64,000 nucleotides of DNA, from assembly GCF_900188295.1 (NCBI RefSeq), contig NZ_FZNM01000011.1, positions 1-64,000 on the forward strand, read 5' to 3'. Below the pieces are notes generated by a model. That model was given only the letters and a program-made list of their open reading frames with translations, ran no database searches and was not told where the DNA came from. Shown here in pieces: positions 61,849-64,000 of the stretch. This stretch comes from Paracoccus sediminis (GTDB lineage: Bacteria > Pseudomonadota > Alphaproteobacteria > Rhodobacterales > Rhodobacteraceae). Within the stretch, counting starts at the first letter, position 1. Each line of letters starts with the position of its first letter. Position numbers and translations under genes: made by a program.

Positions 61849-62925
61849 ATGGGCGCCTATATCCTGCGGCGGCTGCTGCTGATCGTCCCGACGCTGATCG
61901 GGATCATGGTGGTGAACTTTACCCTGACGCAGTTCGTGCCGGGCGGTCCCATCGAACAGATCGCCGCCCAGGTGCAGGGGTCGGGCGACGCCTTCAGCAA
62001 CATCTCGGGCGGCGGGTCGGGCGGCGATACGGGCGTGGTCGAGGGTTACGAGGGCGCGCGCGGCCTGCCCCCGGAATTCATCGCCCAGCTGGAAAGGGAA
62101 TTCGGCTTCGACAAGCCGCCCTTGCAGCGGTTCCTGTCGATGATGGGCAACTATCTGACCTTCGATTTCGGCACGTCCTGGTTCCGGTCGATCAGCGTGA
62201 TCGATCTGGTCGTGGAAAAGATGCCGGTGTCGATCACGCTGGGCCTGTGGTCCACGCTGCTGGCCTATCTGATCTCGATCCCGCTGGGGATCCGCAAGGC
62301 CACGCGCGACGGCACGCGCTTTGACACATGGACCTCGGCGGTCATCATCATGGCCTATGCGATCCCGGCGTTCCTGTTCGCGGTGCTGCTGATGGTGCTG
62401 TTCGCGGGCGGCAGTTACTGGCAGATCTTTCCGCTGCGGGGCCTGACCAGCGACAACTTTGCCGACCTGAGCCTGTGGGGCAAGATCAAGGACTATGCCT
62501 GGCATGCGACCCTGCCCGTCATCGCCTCGACCATTTCCAGCTTTGCCACGCTGACCCTGTTGACCAAGAACAGTTTTCTGGACGAGATCAACAAGCAGTA
62601 CGTGATGACCGCCCGCGCCAAGGGCCTGGCCGAGGGGCGGGTGCTTTACGGCCATGTGTTCCGCAACGCCATGCTGATCGTGATCGCGGGCTTTCCGGCG
62701 ATGTTCCTGGGCGTGTTCTTCGGGGCCAGCATCCTGATCGAGACGATCTTTTCGCTGGATGGCCTGGGCCGCCTGGGGTTCGAGGCCGCGGTGCAGCGCG
62801 ATTATCCGGTGATCTTCGGCACGCTGTATGTCTTTGGCCTGATGTCGCTGGTCGTGGGGATCCTGTCCGACCTGATGTATGTCTTTGTCGATCCGCGCAT
62901 CGATTTTGAATCGAGGGCCGGGTGA
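61849..62925 (+). CDS. yejB: Peptide ABC transporter permease (YejB-like)
   Basis: 358 aa with six membrane helices. It starts MGAYILRRLLLIVPTLIGIMVVNFTL, the DppB-type N-terminus, and carries the EAA loop for the ATPase (VMTARAKGLAEGRVLYGHVFRNAML). The stop and the next start share TGATG at 62923-62927. Confidence 0.95.
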   Translation: MGAYILRRLLLIVPTLIGIMVVNFTLTQFVPGGPIEQIAAQVQGSGDAFSNISGGGSGGDTGVVEGYEGARGLPPEFIAQLEREFGFDKPPLQRFLSMMGNYLTFDFGTSWFRSISVIDLVVEKMPVSITLGLWSTLLAYLISIPLGIRKATRDGTRFDTWTSAVIIMAYAIPAFLFAVLLMVLFAGGSYWQIFPLRGLTSDNFADLSLWGKIKDYAWHATLPVIASTISSFATLTLLTKNSFLDEINKQYVMTARAKGLAEGRVLYGHVFRNAMLIVIAGFPAMFLGVFFGASILIETIFSLDGLGRLGFEAAVQRDYPVIFGTLYVFGLMSLVVGILSDLMYVFVDPRIDFESRAG

Positions 62926-64000
62926 TGGCGGTCAGCGAACTCAACCGCCGCCGCTGGCGCAATTTCCGCCGGAACGGCCGGGCCTTCTGGTCGCTGGTGG
63001 TCTTTGCCGTCCTGTTCGTGGTGGCGATGTGCGCCGAGATCGTCGCCAACGACAAACCCATCGTGGCCAGCTATCGCGGCGATCTGTATTTCCCGGCCTA
63101 CAACTTCTATCCCGAAACCGCCTTCGGCGGCGATTTCGGAACCGAGGCGATCTATACCGACCCGGCCGTGCAATGCCTGATCGTGACCGGCGGCAACCAG
63201 GACTGCTGGGACACGCCCGAGGATCTGCTCGCCGCCGTCGATGCCGGCACCAGCGACATCCCCGAGGCCGATCGGGGCTGGATGATCTGGCCGCCGATCC
63301 CGTTCCATTATTCGACGATCAACAACGTCGGCACCGCGCCCAGCGCGCCGGATGGCACGCACTGGCTGGGCACCGACGACACCGCGCGCGACGTTCTGGC
63401 GCGGGTGATCTATGGCTTCCGCATCTCGATCCTGTTCACGCTGATCGTGACGGTAGTGGCCTCGATCGTCGGCATCACGGCGGGGGCGATGCAGGGATAC
63501 TTCGGCGGCCGCACCGACCTGGTGTTCCAGCGGGTGCTGGAGATCTGGGCCTCCACCCCGTCGCTGTATGTCATCATCATCCTGTTCGCGATCCTGGGGC
63601 GCAGCTTCTGGCTGCTGGTCTTTGTCACGATCCTGTTCGGCTGGCCTGCCTTGGTGGGCGTGGTGCGGGCCGAATTCCTGCGGGCGCGCAACTTCGAATA
63701 CGTCCGCGCGGCGCGCGCGTTGGGGGTGGGCGACCGCACCATCATGTTCCGCCACATCCTGCCCAACGCCATGGTGGCCACGCTGACCATGCTGCCCTTC
63801 GTCGTGACCGGCACGATCAGCGGGCTGGCGGCGCTGGATTACTTGGGTTACGGGCTGCCGGCATCGGCGCCGTCGCTGGGCGAACTGGCCTTGCAGGCCA
63901 AGCAGAACCTTCAGGCGCCCTGGCTGGCCTTCACCGCGTTCTTCACCTTTGCCATCATGCTGTCGCTGCTGGTCTTCATCTTCGAAGGCGTGCGCGACGC
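62925..64000 (+). CDS. yejE: Peptide ABC transporter permease (YejE-like), partial
   Basis: Starts MAVSELNRRRWRNFRRNGRAFWSLVVFAVLFV and continues beyond the window. The DppC/YejE-type permease shows an extended periplasmic loop (SYRGDLYFPAYNFYPETAFGGDFG), GTDDTARDVLARVIYGFRISILF, and the EAA loop FEYVRAARALGVGDRTIMFRHILPNAM. It would form the channel with YejB. The gene is coupled to yejB; an ATPase gene (yejF) is expected just right of the window. Confidence 0.92.
   Translation, partial: MAVSELNRRRWRNFRRNGRAFWSLVVFAVLFVVAMCAEIVANDKPIVASYRGDLYFPAYNFYPETAFGGDFGTEAIYTDPAVQCLIVTGGNQDCWDTPEDLLAAVDAGTSDIPEADRGWMIWPPIPFHYSTINNVGTAPSAPDGTHWLGTDDTARDVLARVIYGFRISILFTLIVTVVASIVGITAGAMQGYFGGRTDLVFQRVLEIWASTPSLYVIIILFAILGRSFWLLVFVTILFGWPALVGVVRAEFLRARNFEYVRAARALGVGDRTIMFRHILPNAMVATLTMLPFVVTGTISGLAALDYLGYGLPASAPSLGELALQAKQNLQAPWLAFTAFFTFAIMLSLLVFIFEGVRD

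Overview
The window looks like chromosomal DNA of a high-GC alphaproteobacterium of the Rhodobacterales, most probably Paracoccus or a close relative. The evidence is a CycM-type membrane cytochrome c, a VPLPA-CTERM surface protein, a short PutA without the DNA-binding domain paired with an Lrp-type PutR, a small alphaproteobacterial SRP RNA, and a propionyl-CoA carboxylase/methylmalonyl-CoA mutase cluster. No rRNA, CRISPR array or conjugation gene is seen.

Region 1 (1-8.9 kb) is core and catabolic DNA. It holds a sulfatase-like gene cut off near the left edge by what looks like an insertion-sequence end, then an N-methylproline (stachydrine/hygric acid) demethylase-like flavoprotein with a divergent TetR regulator. 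PutA follows, with a divergent PutR. Together these suggest a proline-betaine to proline to glutamate route. A VPLPA-CTERM protein precedes the mobile element.

Region 2 (8890-22550) is an integrated element of about 13.6 kb at the 3' end of tRNA-Asn(GTT), bounded by 47-bp direct repeats. It carries a tyrosine integrase, candidate integrase arm sites at both ends, a small MerR/Xis-like HTH protein, a primase-VirE-type helicase followed by a GGTTACGG iteron array (candidate origin), a serine resolvase, a phage TerS-like protein, several small unknown genes, a membrane glycosyltransferase and a convergent BsuBI/PstI-type restriction-modification pair. There are no capsid, tail, large-terminase or conjugation genes. 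The layout fits a phage satellite (PICI-like) or an integrative mobilisable element, and this is the most interesting part of the window.

Region 3 (22.6-46.2 kb) is ordinary chromosome: a metallo-beta-lactamase-fold hydrolase, an EnvZ-like kinase, Lon, tRNA-Ala(CGC), cytochrome P450 coupled to an alpha/beta hydrolase, an M48 peptidase, a VWA/CoxE-like protein, a GH1 beta-glucosidase, a Fur-family regulator overlapping a YigZ-like gene, a luciferase-like oxidoreductase, an LpxL-like acyltransferase with an EamA transporter, XerD, aroK-aroB, ssb, a lytic transglycosylase, homoserine dehydrogenase, a possible HEPN protein and a glycosyltransferase.

Region 4 (46.2-64 kb) contains scpA, pccA and pccB for propionyl-CoA to succinyl-CoA, interspersed with small lipoproteins and two DUF4174 paralogues. 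It also has a probable 21-codon ORF behind a strong promoter, the SRP RNA gene, a 5'-nucleotidase/cyclic phosphodiesterase, an SRPBCC protein, pheA, cycM and the start of a yejABE peptide ABC transporter operon that runs off the right edge.
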